34,561 nucleotides of DNA, from contig CAKZXL010000568.1 of NCBI GenBank assembly GCA_937883885.1, positions 1 through 34,561 on the forward strand. The letters run 5' to 3'. The notes below the pieces were generated by a model. That model ran no database searches. It was not told the origin of the DNA and saw only the letters and a program-made list of their open reading frames with translations. Source of the DNA: an uncultured Aquincola sp. (GTDB lineage Bacteria > Pseudomonadota > Gammaproteobacteria > Burkholderiales > Burkholderiaceae). Both the position numbers and the translations under genes were made by a program. Below are positions 1 through 11,020 of this stretch, piece by piece (the stretch's first letter is position 1; each line of letters starts with the position of its first letter).

Positions 1-558
1 AGCTACTACGACGAAGCGCCCTGGCGTGGCCGCTGGGACATGGACGGCGGCGCCTTCATGAACCAGGCCAGCCACTACGTGGACATGGTGGACTGGCTGG
101 TGGGCCCGGTGGACAACGTGCATGCCTACACCGCCACGCTGGGCCGCGACATCGAAGCCGAAGACACCGGCGTGATGAGCCTGCGCCTGCGCCGCGGGGG
201 CCTGGCGTCCATCAACGTCACCATGCTCACCCACGGCAAGAACTTCGAAGGCAGCATCACCGTGCTGGGCGAAAAGGGCACCGTGCGCATCGGCGGCGTG
301 GCCGTCAACGAGATCCAGCACTGGTCGTTCGAAGACGCGCAGCCCGAAGACGAAGCGGTCAAGGCCGCCAACTACGCGCCGCCTTCGGTGTATGGCTACG
401 GCCACCCGCTGTACTACGCGAATGTGATCGACACCCTGCTGGGCCAGGCCAGCGCCGAGGTGGACGGCTACGAAGGCCTGCGCTCGCTCGAAGTGATCAT
501 CGCCGCCTACCGCAGCGCCCGCGACGGCGCCCGCGTGGGCCTGCCGCTGGTGTTCTGA
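1..558 (+). CDS. wlbA: WlbA/WbpB-type UDP-GlcNAcA 3-dehydrogenase, 3' part
   Basis: Open from the first base of the window, so the N-terminal Rossmann domain is missing and only the C-terminal 185 residues are visible. The segment [14 protein letters not shown] followed by DWLVGPV matches the substrate-binding domain of Gfo/Idh/MocA oxidoreductases, specifically the WlbA/WbpB group. Family members oxidise C3 of UDP-N-acetylglucosaminuronate with NAD, feeding the WlbC/WbpE aminotransferase. The next two genes are the matching acetyltransferase (15 bases downstream) and aminotransferase, so the WlbA-B-C assignment is supported by context as well as sequence. Acts in the cytoplasm on a UDP-sugar. 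The in-frame ATG at 40 is internal, because homologous sequence continues upstream of it (YYDEAPWRG) to base 1. Confidence 0.88.
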   Translation, partial: SYYDEAPWRGRWDMDGGAFMNQASHYVDMVDWLVGPVDNVHAYTATLGRDIEAEDTGVMSLRLRRGGLASINVTMLTHGKNFEGSITVLGEKGTVRIGGVAVNEIQHWSFEDAQPEDEAVKAANYAPPSVYGYGHPLYYANVIDTLLGQASAEVDGYEGLRSLEVIIAAYRSARDGARVGLPLVF

Positions 559-572
559 CAAGGGCCTGCAGC

Positions 573-1148
<576 letters not shown>

Positions 1149-1155
1149 TGGCGCC

Positions 1156-2265
1156 ATGCAATTCACCGACCTGAAGGCGCAGTACGCCGCGCTGAAGCCG
1201 CGCATCGACGCCCGCATCCAGCAGGTGCTGGACCATGGCCAGTACATCATGGGCCCCGAGGTGTCCGAGCTGGAAGCCGCGCTGGCGGCCTTTGCCGGCA
1301 CGCGCCACTGTGTCACCGTGGCCAGCGGCACCGAGGCGCTGCTGATCGCCTTGATGGCCGCCGGCATCGGCGCGGGCGACGAGGTGATCACCAGCCCCTT
1401 CACCTTCGCGGCCACCGCCGAGACCATCGTGCTGCTGGGCGCGGTGCCGGTGTTCGTGGACATCGAGCCCGACACCTGCAACATCGACGCCCGCCGAATC
1501 GAAGCTGCCATCACGCCGCGCACCAAGGCCATCATGCCGGTGAGCTTGTATGGACAAGTGGCCGACCTAGACGAGATCAACGCCATCGCGGCCCGCCACG
1601 GCGGCCTGGTGGTGATCGAAGACGCCGCCCAGAGCTTTGGCGCCCGCTACGGCAGCCGCCGCAGCTGCGGCCTGTCCACCTGTGGGGCCACCAGCTTTTT
1701 TCCCAGCAAGCCGCTGGGCTGCTATGGCGACGGTGGCGCGCTGTTCACCGACGACGCCACGCTGGCCCAGGCCGCGCGCGAGATCCGCGTGCATGGCCAG
1801 AGCGCCCGCTACACCCACACCCGCGTGGGCGTGGGCGGCCGCATGGACACGCTGCAGTGCGCCGTGGTGCTGGCCAAGCTGGAACGCTTTGAATGGGAAC
1901 TTGCGCAGCGCGCCCGCCTGGGCGCCGCCTACCGCGCGGCGCTGGCCGACGTGCCCGGCCTGGGCCTGACCACCGTGCGTGAAGGGCGCGACTGCGTCTG
2001 GGCCCAGTTCACCGTGTTCATCGACCACGGCCGCGATGCGGTGGCCGCCGCGCTCAAGGCACAGGGCATTCCCACCGCCGTGCACTACCCCAAGCCGCTG
2101 CACCGCCAGCCGGCCTATGCCGCCTACGCGCCCGCCGCCGGCTGCCGCCATGCCGAGCAAGCCGCCGCCACGGTGCTGAGCCTGCCGATGAGCGCCGACC
2201 TGAGCGAAGCCGACCAGCAGGCCGTGGTGGCTGCGCTGCGCGCCGCCGTGGCCGCCGCGCGTTGA
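1156..2265 (+). CDS. wlbC: WlbC/WbpE-type UDP-3-keto-uronate 3-aminotransferase (PLP)
   Basis: 369 residues, fold-type I DegT/DnrJ/EryC1/StrS aminotransferase. Visible landmarks: the SGTEALLIAL phosphate-binding stretch (57-66), the EDAAQSFGA aspartate motif (155-163) and the PLP lysine at residue 185 in FFPSKPLGCYGDGG, the same position as reported for WbpE. The N-terminal FTDLKAQYAALKPRID is typical of the WlbC/WbpE subgroup. It would convert UDP-2-acetamido-3-keto-glucuronate to the 3-amino sugar with glutamate as donor, between WlbA and WlbB. Start ATG 1156, seven bases after wlbB. Its stop overlaps the following TTG start (TTGA), so the downstream flippase is probably translationally coupled. 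Confidence 0.9.
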   Translation: MQFTDLKAQYAALKPRIDARIQQVLDHGQYIMGPEVSELEAALAAFAGTRHCVTVASGTEALLIALMAAGIGAGDEVITSPFTFAATAETIVLLGAVPVFVDIEPDTCNIDARRIEAAITPRTKAIMPVSLYGQVADLDEINAIAARHGGLVVIEDAAQSFGARYGSRRSCGLSTCGATSFFPSKPLGCYGDGGALFTDDATLAQAAREIRVHGQSARYTHTRVGVGGRMDTLQCAVVLAKLERFEWELAQRARLGAAYRAALADVPGLGLTTVREGRDCVWAQFTVFIDHGRDAVAAALKAQGIPTAVHYPKPLHRQPAYAAYAPAAGCRHAEQAAATVLSLPMSADLSEADQQAVVAALRAAVAAAR

Positions 2266-3563
2266 CCCCGACCGTGGGCCTGCGCCGCGCCACCTTCACG
2301 CTGCTGGCCGGCGGGCTGGCGGCCCAGGCCATTCCGCTGGCGCTGGGCCCCTGGCTGACGCGGCTGTACACGCCCGAAGACTTCGGCAGCTACCACCTGT
2401 TTGCCGCCGTGGCGGCCAATGTGGCGGTGGTGGCCTGCGCCCGCTACGAGTTTGCGCTGCCGCTGGCCCGCGACGAGGATGAAGCCACCAGCCTGCGCGC
2501 GTTGTCGCTCTGGCTGCTGGCCGGCTGCACGCTGCTGGCCGCGCTGGGGGGCGCCGGCTGGGCCTGGCACAGCGGGCAGGCTTGGCCGCTGTGGCTGCCG
2601 CTGGCGGTGCTGGCGTTGGGCGCGGTGTCGCTGGCCACGTTGGTGGCCACACGGGCGCAGCGCTTTCGGGCGCTGGCGGCGGGCCGGGTGCTGCAGCACG
2701 GCGGCGGCGCGCTGGCGCAGGCCGGGGCGGGGCTGGCGCAAGCCGGCGTCACCGGCTTGATCGTGGCGCCGCTGGCCGCGGCGCTGGCCACGGCCGCGCT
2801 GCTGCGGCTGCCGCTGCGCGGCTGGTGGCAGGTGAGCCGCCAGCGGCTGGTGGCCGTGGCCCGGCGCCACCGCGAATTTCCGCTGCTCAACACCCCGCAT
2901 GCCTTTGCCGGCGCGCTGCAGGACACGCTGGCCGTCTCATTGATCGCCGCCACGCTGGGTCCGGCCGCGGCCGGCTTCTGGGGGCTGACGCTGCGGTACC
3001 TGAAGGCTCCCGCCACGCTGGTAGGGGGCGCGGTGTCGCAGGCGCTGTATCCGCGGCTGGCGGGTGCCAGCCGGGCCGGCTCCGAACCAGCGGCCGGCGT
3101 GCTCGGCGGCGCCGCCACGGCCGGCCAACCGGCTGCCGCCATAGCGGCCAGCCCCGGCCGACCGAGCGCCGCCGCCCGCGCCGACGTGCGCCGCGTGATG
3201 CTGGCGCTGGCCGCCGTGGCCACGCCGCTGGTGCTGGCGCTGTGGCTGGCCGCGCCCTGGGCCTTTGCCCGCGTGTTCGGCCCGCAGTGGCAGGCCGCGG
3301 GCGACCTGGCGCGGGCGCTGGCGGTGTACATCGGCGTGCACTTCGTGGCCTCGCCGCTGGCGGTGGTCACCATGGCCTGGAACGCCCAGGCCTGGGCGCT
3401 GAAGCTGGCGCTGGTGGGGCAGGGCGTGTTCGTGCTGTCGCTGGCCGCGGGCCTGGCGTGGGGCGGTCTGCGCGGCGCGGGCTGGGCGGTGTCTGCCGGC
3501 ATGGCGCTGTACTTCGGCTGGTACTTCTGGCGCCTGGCCACCTGGCCGGTGGCGGCGGCATGA
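2262..3563 (+). CDS. wzx: Oligosaccharide flippase (Wzx-like), first of two
   Basis: 433 residues, dominated by hydrophobic helices rich in Leu/Ala/Trp, with the start LRRATFTLLAGGLAAQAIPLALGPWLTRLYTPEDFG typical of polysaccharide-biosynthesis (MOP/PST) flippases, including the LTRLYTPEDFG motif after helix 1. Predicted to move the lipid-linked repeat unit across the inner membrane. TTG start at 2262 overlaps the wlbC stop in a TTGA, and its own stop overlaps the next ATG in an ATGA, so translation is likely coupled on both sides. A Gly/Ala/Pro/Ser-rich segment at about residues 266-306 (roughly 3060-3180) looks like an enlarged loop between membrane segments. A second flippase occurs at 23856-25226. 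Substrate is unknown. Confidence 0.85.
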   Translation: MTPTVGLRRATFTLLAGGLAAQAIPLALGPWLTRLYTPEDFGSYHLFAAVAANVAVVACARYEFALPLARDEDEATSLRALSLWLLAGCTLLAALGGAGWAWHSGQAWPLWLPLAVLALGAVSLATLVATRAQRFRALAAGRVLQHGGGALAQAGAGLAQAGVTGLIVAPLAAALATAALLRLPLRGWWQVSRQRLVAVARRHREFPLLNTPHAFAGALQDTLAVSLIAATLGPAAAGFWGLTLRYLKAPATLVGGAVSQALYPRLAGASRAGSEPAAGVLGGAATAGQPAAAIAASPGRPSAAARADVRRVMLALAAVATPLVLALWLAAPWAFARVFGPQWQAAGDLARALAVYIGVHFVASPLAVVTMAWNAQAWALKLALVGQGVFVLSLAAGLAWGGLRGAGWAVSAGMALYFGWYFWRLATWPVAAA

Positions 3564-4159
3564 ACGTGGCCTTGCGTGCGGCCTTCAACCGCTGGCGGCG
3601 CCGGCTGCTGCGGCAGCTGCTCGGCCGCATCGTGTTCGGTGAACGCTCGCAGGGCCGCGACCTGCCATTCACCCGCATCGCGCCCACCACCATCATCGAG
3701 CACGAACGCCGGTTGACGCTGGGCGACCATGTGTACATCGGCCCCTTCTGCTACCTGGAAGCCAGCAGCGGCCTGACCATCGGTGAAGGTGTGCAGATCA
3801 CCAGCCACGTCAGCATCGTCAGCCACAGCTCGCACCGTTCGGCGCGGCTGCTGGGCCGGGCCTTCGTCAGCTGGCAGGGCCCGCGGCCGGGCTGGGTGGG
3901 CGGCGAGGTGGTCATCGGCCCCTACAGCTTCATCGGCCCGCACACCGTGATCGAGGCCGGCACCCGCCTGGGCCGCGGCACCCTGGTGCGCGCCGGCAGC
4001 GCGGTGCGCGGCAGCTTTCCTGACTTCGCGGTGCTGGCCGGCTGCCCCGCCCAGGTGGTGGGCGACACCCGCGACGCCGACGCGGCGCTGCTGGCCCGCT
4101 ACCCCGAGGTGCAGGCGCACCGGGCGCAGTGGGCCGGCACGGATGCCGAAGCTCCATGA
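3560..4159 (+). CDS. Hexapeptide-repeat (LbH) acyltransferase, probably O-acetyltransferase
   Basis: 199 residues. The start is the ATG inside the ATGA overlap with the flippase stop; the frame stays open far upstream but that part is a shadow of the flippase. The Arg-rich N-terminus (RRRLLRQLLGRIVFGER) is followed by left-handed beta-helix coils: LTLGDHVYIGPFCYLEASSGLTIGEGV, then VVIGPYSFIGPHTVIEAGTRLGRGTLV, ending VLAGCPAQVVG. A loop with HSSH precedes the second helical section, as in maltose/galactoside and WbbJ-like acetyltransferases. It probably decorates a sugar of the repeat unit with acetyl. It lacks features that would identify it as the bacillosamine N-acetyltransferase PglD, so N- versus O-acylation is open. 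Confidence 0.75.
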   Translation: MNVALRAAFNRWRRRLLRQLLGRIVFGERSQGRDLPFTRIAPTTIIEHERRLTLGDHVYIGPFCYLEASSGLTIGEGVQITSHVSIVSHSSHRSARLLGRAFVSWQGPRPGWVGGEVVIGPYSFIGPHTVIEAGTRLGRGTLVRAGSAVRGSFPDFAVLAGCPAQVVGDTRDADAALLARYPEVQAHRAQWAGTDAEAP

Positions 4160-5304
4160 GCAGCGGTGCCTGGCCGCCCGTGGGCAAACCTGCCGTCCCA
4201 ACCCCAGCCGCTGCGCCGCGCCTGGTCCTGCTGGGTGACGGCGAGAGCCCGCACCTGCTGAAGTGGGCGCGTGCGCTGGCGGCCGAAGGCGTGGACCTGT
4301 GGGCCGCCTCCAGCCGCGGCTTCTTGCCGGGCTTTGACGCTGTGCTGCCGGCCGACCGGCGCCTGGCCTTGAACACCCAGCCGCGCTTTGCCGGCGGCAA
4401 CCTGCAGGTGCTGGCCACGCTGCCGCGGCTGGTGCGCTGGCTGCGCCAGGTGCGGCCCGACTGGCTGCATGCGCACTACCTCACCTCGCACGGCACGCTG
4501 GGCTGGCTGGCGCAGGCAGTGGGCGGCGTGCCGGGGCGGCTGGTGGGCTCGGCCTGGGGGTCGGACATCCTGGTCACGCCCGACCGCCACCCGCTGCTGC
4601 GCTGGCTCACCCGCCGCGTGCTGCGGGCCTGCACGCTGACCACCAGCGACAGCCTGCACATGGCCGCGCGCATGCAGGCGCTGGGCGCTGCCGAGGTGAT
4701 GACCTTTCCCTTCGGGCTGGACGCGCTGCCGCCCGAAGCGACGGGCAAGGACGACGACCTCTTCTTCGCCAACCGCGGGCTGGAGGCCATCTACCAGCCG
4801 CAACGGGTCATCGAGGTCTTTGCCGCCATCGCCGCCCGGCGCCCGCAGGCCCGGCTGGTGGTGGCCAACGACGGCAGCCTGCGGCCGGCGCTGGAGGACC
4901 AGGCTCGGCAGGCCGGCCTGGTGGAGCGCGTGCGCTTCGTCGGCCGGCTGGCGGCTGACGAGCAGGCCCGTTGGTATGCGCAGGCCCGCTGGTACCTTAG
5001 CCTGCCGGCCAGCGATTCGGTCTCGGTCTCGGTGCTGGAAGCGATGGCGCATGGCTGCGTGCCGCTGCTCTCTGACCTGCCCGCCAACCGCGAACTGGTG
5101 CGCAGCGGCGACAACGGCCTGGTGCTGGCCGACGGTGCGCTGCCCGATGCGGCGGCGCTGCAGGCCCTGCTGGCGAAGGCGGACGCCATCGCCAGCGACA
5201 ATCGCGCCTGGGTGGCCGGACATGCCTTGTTCCAGCCCTGCGTGCGCCGCTTCCTGGCGCGGCTGCAGGCGCTGCAGGCGGCCGGCCCTTGCGCAGCGCG
5301 ATGA
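4156..5304 (+). CDS. Glycosyltransferase family 4 (GT-B)
   Basis: 382 residues from the ATG in the ATGA overlap with the acyltransferase (a GTG nine codons earlier is in frame but lies inside the preceding gene). The N-terminal half begins LVLLGDGESPHLLKWARAL, with PDWLHAHYLTSHG and GSAWGSDILV, typical of GT-B acceptor domains. The C-terminal half has the family 4 donor-site pattern: VANDGSLRPALE, VRFVGRLAADEQARWYAQARWYLSLP, then SVSVLEAMAHGCVPLLSDLPANRELV, which carries the conserved EAMAHG glutamate. It would transfer a sugar from a nucleotide donor, at the cytoplasmic face, to the lipid-linked chain. Donor and linkage cannot be inferred. It overlaps the next gene by ATGA. Confidence 0.82.
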   Translation: MSSGAWPPVGKPAVPTPAAAPRLVLLGDGESPHLLKWARALAAEGVDLWAASSRGFLPGFDAVLPADRRLALNTQPRFAGGNLQVLATLPRLVRWLRQVRPDWLHAHYLTSHGTLGWLAQAVGGVPGRLVGSAWGSDILVTPDRHPLLRWLTRRVLRACTLTTSDSLHMAARMQALGAAEVMTFPFGLDALPPEATGKDDDLFFANRGLEAIYQPQRVIEVFAAIAARRPQARLVVANDGSLRPALEDQARQAGLVERVRFVGRLAADEQARWYAQARWYLSLPASDSVSVSVLEAMAHGCVPLLSDLPANRELVRSGDNGLVLADGALPDAAALQALLAKADAIASDNRAWVAGHALFQPCVRRFLARLQALQAAGPCAAR

Positions 5305-6572
5305 ACATCCTCTACCTCAACCACTACGCCGGCAGCCCTGCGCTGGGCATGGAATACCGGCCCTACTACCTGGCCCGTGAATGGGTGCGCGCCGGCCATG
5401 CGGTGCAGATGCTGGCGGCCAGCTTTTCGCATGTGCGGGCGCGGCAGCCGCAAGGCGTGGGCCCGGGCCCGCGCGACGAGCTGATCGACGGCATCAACTA
5501 CCGCTGGTACCCCACGCCGGCCTACCAGGGCAACGGCCTGGGCCGCGTGCGCAACATCGCCAGCTTTCTATGGCAGGTGCGGCGCGATGCGCGGCGGCTG
5601 GTGGCGCGGGTGAAGCCCGACGTGGTGATCGCCTCCAGCACCTACCCGATGGACATCTGGGTGGCGCGCCACATCGCCGGCCTGGCCAATGCGGTGCTGG
5701 TATACGAGGTGCACGACCTGTGGCCGCTGTCGCCGATCGAGCTGTCGGGCATGTCGCCCTGGCATCCGTTTGCGCTGGTGTGCCAGTCGGCCGAGGACGC
5801 GGCCTACCGCGATGCGGACGTGGTGGTGTCCATGCTGCCGCGGGTGGACGAGCACATGGCCGAGCACGGGCTTGATCTGCGCAAGCTGTTCATCGTGCCC
5901 AACGGCATTTCGCCCGACGACTGGCCGGCGCCCGGCACCGCGGCCCCCGCGCTGCGCGACGACGTGGCGCAAGCCCTGGCTGGGGCCCGCGCGGCTGGCC
6001 GCACCATCGTCGGCTATGCCGGCAGCATGGGCCGCCCCAATGCGCTGGACACGCTGCTCGACGCTGCCAAGCGGGCTGGCGACGACCTGCACTTCGTGCT
6101 GGTGGGCGATGGCCATGAACGCGCGCGGCTGCAGCGCCGCATCGCCGAAGAGGGGCTGGCCCAGGTCAGCTGGCTGCCGCCCATCCCCAAGGCGCAGATC
6201 CCGGCGTTTTTGCAGGCGGTGGACATCGCCTACATCGGCTGGCAGCGGGTGCCCATCTACCGCTTCGGCATCGCGCCCAACAAGCTGATGGACTACATGA
6301 TGGCCGGCTGCGCGGTGCTGCATTCGGTGGAGGCGGGCAACGACCCGGTCGCCGAAGCCCGCTGCGGCCTGACGGTGCCGCCCGAAGACCCGCAAGCGGT
6401 GGCCGACGGCCTGCGCCAGTTGGCGGCGCTGCCGGCCGAGGAACGCGCCGCCATGGGCGCGCGTGGCCGCGCCTTCGTGCAGGCCGAGCACACCTACCCG
6501 GTGCTGGCGCGGCGCTTTCTGGCCGCGGTGTCGCGCAACGGCGCCATCGCGATGCATGCCCATGCCGCGTGA
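5301..6572 (+). CDS. Glycosyltransferase family 4, WbuB-like
   Basis: 423 residues; ATG at 5301 in an ATGA overlap with the previous GT4. An in-frame alternative start at 5289 would lie deeper in that gene. The N-terminus MNILYLNHYAGSPALGMEYRPYYLAREW is characteristic of the WbuB-like GT4 group, whose best known member is a putative L-fucosamine transferase of E. coli O26. Other landmarks: EVHDLWPLSPIELSGMSP, IVPNGISPDDW, YAGSMGRPNALDTLLDAAK (donor domain) and VGDGHERARLQRR. No membrane segment is evident. Since gmd-fcl is in the same unit, a fucose-type donor is possible, but that is inference. The gene ends just inside the beginning of the methyltransferase gene if one of that gene's earlier starts is used. 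Confidence 0.85.
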   Translation: MNILYLNHYAGSPALGMEYRPYYLAREWVRAGHAVQMLAASFSHVRARQPQGVGPGPRDELIDGINYRWYPTPAYQGNGLGRVRNIASFLWQVRRDARRLVARVKPDVVIASSTYPMDIWVARHIAGLANAVLVYEVHDLWPLSPIELSGMSPWHPFALVCQSAEDAAYRDADVVVSMLPRVDEHMAEHGLDLRKLFIVPNGISPDDWPAPGTAAPALRDDVAQALAGARAAGRTIVGYAGSMGRPNALDTLLDAAKRAGDDLHFVLVGDGHERARLQRRIAEEGLAQVSWLPPIPKAQIPAFLQAVDIAYIGWQRVPIYRFGIAPNKLMDYMMAGCAVLHSVEAGNDPVAEARCGLTVPPEDPQAVADGLRQLAALPAEERAAMGARGRAFVQAEHTYPVLARRFLAAVSRNGAIAMHAHAA

Positions 6573-6594
6573 CCCTGAGCCCCCGACCGAGCGC

Positions 6595-7296
6595 ATGACC
6601 GAGCCGACCGCCGGGGCGATTGCCGAGCCCATCGCCGAACGCTACGCCCGCCGCGGCCCGCCTGACCGCTACAGCCCGCTGCAGCCCGACGTGGCCTGCA
6701 CGCTGCACGAGCGCCAGCGCGCGATGATGGCCCTGTGGCGCGCGGCCGGCTGGACCACGCTGGCGCCCCGCCGCATCACCGAGGTGGGCAGTGGCGCCGG
6801 CGGCAATCTGCTGGAGCTGCTGCGCCTGGGCGCGCAGCCCGAGCACCTCACCGGCATCGAGCTGCTGCCCGAGCGGCATGCCCAGGCCCGCCACCTGCTG
6901 CCCGCAGCGGTGACGCTGCTGCAGGCCGATGCCACGCAGGCGCCCATCGCGCCCGGCAGTCAGGACCTGGTGCTGCAGTCCACGGTGTTCTCGTCCTTGC
7001 TGCAGGCCGCCACCCGCCAGGCCCTGGCCGCCGCCATGTGGCGCTGGCTGAAACCCGGTGGCGCGGTGCTGTGGTACGACTTCACCGTCGACAATCCGCG
7101 CAATGCTGACGTGCGCGGCGTGCCGCTGCGCGAAGTGCGGGCGCTGTTTCCGCAAGGCCGCATCACCCACCGCCGCGTGACGCTGGCACCGCCGCTGGCC
7201 CGGCCGCTGTGCCGCCTGCACCCCTCGCTGTACACCGCCTTCAATGCCGTGCCGCTGCTGCGCACGCATGTGCTGGCCTGGATTGCCAAACCATGA
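6595..7296 (+). CDS. SAM-dependent class I methyltransferase
   Basis: About 233 residues. Motif I is [14 protein letters not shown], with [13 protein letters not shown] as the ribose-binding acidic strand, then [11 protein letters not shown] and [13 protein letters not shown] (motif III region). These are the standard landmarks of a Rossmann-like class I methyltransferase. The start is uncertain: in-frame ATGs at 6556 and 6562 lie within the preceding gene, while 6595 leads into [12 protein letters not shown], which resembles the usual beginning of this group, so 6595 is preferred. The stop overlaps the next ATG (ATGA). It probably methylates a sugar of the repeat unit or a nucleotide sugar; acceptor unknown. 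It sits directly before an aminotransferase, so N-methylation of an amino sugar is conceivable but unsupported. Confidence 0.75.
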   Translation: MTEPTAGAIAEPIAERYARRGPPDRYSPLQPDVACTLHERQRAMMALWRAAGWTTLAPRRITEVGSGAGGNLLELLRLGAQPEHLTGIELLPERHAQARHLLPAAVTLLQADATQAPIAPGSQDLVLQSTVFSSLLQAATRQALAAAMWRWLKPGGAVLWYDFTVDNPRNADVRGVPLREVRALFPQGRITHRRVTLAPPLARPLCRLHPSLYTAFNAVPLLRTHVLAWIAKP

Positions 7297-8465
7297 CCGC
7301 CGACGCCGACAAGCCCCCGTTTCTGCCCTTTGCCCTGCCCGAGATCGGCGATGAAGAAATCGCCGAGGTGGTGGACACGCTGAAGTCGGGCTGGGTGACC
7401 ACCGGCCCCAAGACGGCCCGCTTCGAGCGTGAGTTCAGCGCCTTCCTGGGCGACGAGGCGCTGCACAGCATCGCGGTGAACTCCGCCACCGCCGGCCTGC
7501 ACCTGGCGCTGGAAGCGCTGGGCATCGGTCCCGGCGACGAGGTGATCACCACCACCCACACCTTCACCGCCACGGCCGAAGTGGTGCGCTACCTGGGTGC
7601 CGACGTGGTGCTGGTGGACTGCGACCCGGTCACCCTCAACATCGACCCGCGCGCGGTGGAAGCCGCCATCACGCCCCGCACCAAGGCCCTCATGCCGGTG
7701 CACTTCGGCGGCCTGGCGGCCGACATGCCGGCCCTCCTGGACATCGCCCGCCGCCACAGCCTGAAGGTGGTGGAAGACGCCGCCCATGCGCTGCCCACCA
7801 CCGTGGGCGGCCAGCTGGTGGGCACGCTGGGCAGCGACGCCACGGTGTTCAGCTTCTACGCCAACAAGACCATGACCACGGGCGAAGGCGGCATGCTGGT
7901 GACGCGCGATGCCGCCCTGGCCAAGCGTGCGAAGGTGATGCGCCTGCACGGCATGAGTCGCGACGCCTTCGACCGCTTCACCGCCACCGTGCCCAGCTGG
8001 TACTACGAGATCGTGGCACCCGGCTTCAAGTACAACCTGACCGACATCGCCGCTTCGCTGGGGCTGCACCAGCTGCGCAAGGCGCAGGGCTTCCAGCAGC
8101 GGCGGGCGCAGATCGCGGCGCAGTACCACGCCGGCCTGGCCGGCCTGCCCCTGGTGCTGCCGGCCGATGCGCCCGCGGGCGAGCTGCATGCCTGGCACCT
8201 GTACACCGTGCGCCTGGCCGACGGCGCGCCGGTGGACCGCGATGCCGCGGTGCAGGCCTTGTTCGACGCCGGCATCGGCTGCAGCGTGCACTACATCCCG
8301 CTGCACCAGCAGCCCTACTGGCGCGAGCGCTATGGCCTGCAACCGGCGCAGTTTCCCCACAGCCAGCGCGCGTATGAGCGGCTGTTCAGCCTGCCCATCT
8401 ACACCCGCATGACCGATGCCGACGTGCAGCGCGTGGTGGCCGTGCTGCGCGGCGTGTTGAGCTGA
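7293..8465 (+). CDS. ArnB/PglE-like nucleotide-sugar 4-aminotransferase (PLP)
   Basis: 390 residues from the ATG in the ATGA overlap with the methyltransferase. Fold-type I DegT family: [32 protein letters not shown] at the start is the ArnB-like signature, [22 protein letters not shown] is the phosphate-cup region, EDAAHA is at 161-166 and the PLP lysine is residue 192 in [13 protein letters not shown]. It would aminate C4 of a 4-keto-6-deoxy sugar nucleotide. The likely source is the WbpM-like dehydratase two genes downstream (UDP-4-keto-6-deoxy-HexNAc), though GDP-4-keto-6-deoxymannose from gmd would also give a plausible substrate (perosamine). The adjacent PglC-like transferase favours the UDP route. 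It is clearly distinct from the wlbC aminotransferase earlier in the unit. Confidence 0.82.
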   Translation: MTADADKPPFLPFALPEIGDEEIAEVVDTLKSGWVTTGPKTARFEREFSAFLGDEALHSIAVNSATAGLHLALEALGIGPGDEVITTTHTFTATAEVVRYLGADVVLVDCDPVTLNIDPRAVEAAITPRTKALMPVHFGGLAADMPALLDIARRHSLKVVEDAAHALPTTVGGQLVGTLGSDATVFSFYANKTMTTGEGGMLVTRDAALAKRAKVMRLHGMSRDAFDRFTATVPSWYYEIVAPGFKYNLTDIAASLGLHQLRKAQGFQQRRAQIAAQYHAGLAGLPLVLPADAPAGELHAWHLYTVRLADGAPVDRDAAVQALFDAGIGCSVHYIPLHQQPYWRERYGLQPAQFPHSQRAYERLFSLPIYTRMTDADVQRVVAVLRGVLS

Positions 8466-8486
8466 GCGAGCAGGACTTCAAGCCCC

Positions 8487-9083
8487 GTGGCCAAGCGCCT
8501 TTTCGACCTGCTGGTGGCCAGCGTGCTGCTGGTGCTGCTGGCCCCCGCGGGGCTGGTGGTGGCGCTGTGCATCAAGCGCGATTCACCCGGGCCGGTGTTC
8601 TTCCGGCAAGAGCGGGTGGGCCGCCATGGCCGCCTGTTCCGCATCCACAAGTTCCGCACCATGGTGGCCGCGCCGGCCGCTGGCGGCCCGTTGCTGACGG
8701 TGGGCGCCGACCCGCGCATCACGGCGCTGGGCCACTGGCTGCGCCGCCACCGCATCGACGAGCTGCCGCAGCTGATCGACGTGATCCAGGGCCACATGAG
8801 CCTGGTGGGCCCGCGGCCCGAGGTGCCGCGCTACGTGGCGCTGTACCCCGCGGCGCTGCGCGAACGGGTGCTGAGCGTGCGGCCCGGCATCACCGATCCC
8901 GTGTCGCTGGCGCATGCCGACGAAAGCGAGCGCCTGGCCCGCGCCGAAGACCCCGAACGTGAATACGTGCAGGTGATCCTGCCCGCCAAGCTGCAGGGCG
9001 CAGCGGCTTATGCCGAGCGCGCCACGCTGTGGACCGACATCGGCGTGCTGCTGCGCAGCCTGCGTGTGCTGCTGGCGCCCTGA
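8487..9083 (+). CDS. PglC-like initiating phosphoglycosyl transferase
   Basis: 198 residues, the size of small monotopic phosphoglycosyl transferases. An N-terminal hydrophobic re-entrant segment (residues 5-28) is followed by SPGPVFFRQERVG, FRIHKFRTM, the catalytic Asp-Glu pair at 91-92 in RIDELPQ, and MSLVGPRPE. These are the hallmarks of the WcaJ/PglC catalytic domain. The enzyme moves a phosphosugar from a UDP-sugar to undecaprenyl phosphate at the inner membrane, starting repeat-unit synthesis. Start is GTG at 8487, 21 bases after the aminotransferase stop. The position between a 4-aminotransferase and a UDP-HexNAc 4,6-dehydratase suggests the first sugar is a 4-amino-4,6-dideoxy-HexNAc, as in Pgl systems; this is inference. 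It is the only initiating transferase seen in the window. Confidence 0.9.
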   Translation: MAKRLFDLLVASVLLVLLAPAGLVVALCIKRDSPGPVFFRQERVGRHGRLFRIHKFRTMVAAPAAGGPLLTVGADPRITALGHWLRRHRIDELPQLIDVIQGHMSLVGPRPEVPRYVALYPAALRERVLSVRPGITDPVSLAHADESERLARAEDPEREYVQVILPAKLQGAAAYAERATLWTDIGVLLRSLRVLLAP

Positions 9084-9105
9084 GCGAGCTTCAACAAACC
9101 CCCGC

Positions 9106-10998
<1,893 letters not shown>

Positions 10999-11020
10999 CC
11001 CTTTCTCTGCAAGAAGCGCT

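Noticed and set aside
2444..4201. Long open frame on the minus strand (585 codons) antisense to the flippase and acyltransferase genes
   Set aside because: It mirrors the GC-rich codons of the plus-strand genes, is low in complexity (Ala, Ser, Arg, Pro) and shows no domain motif.
10999..11020. Possible promoter before gmd
   Set aside because: The 22-base gap holds only a weak ribosome-binding site; no convincing -35/-10 pair at proper spacing was found in or just before it.
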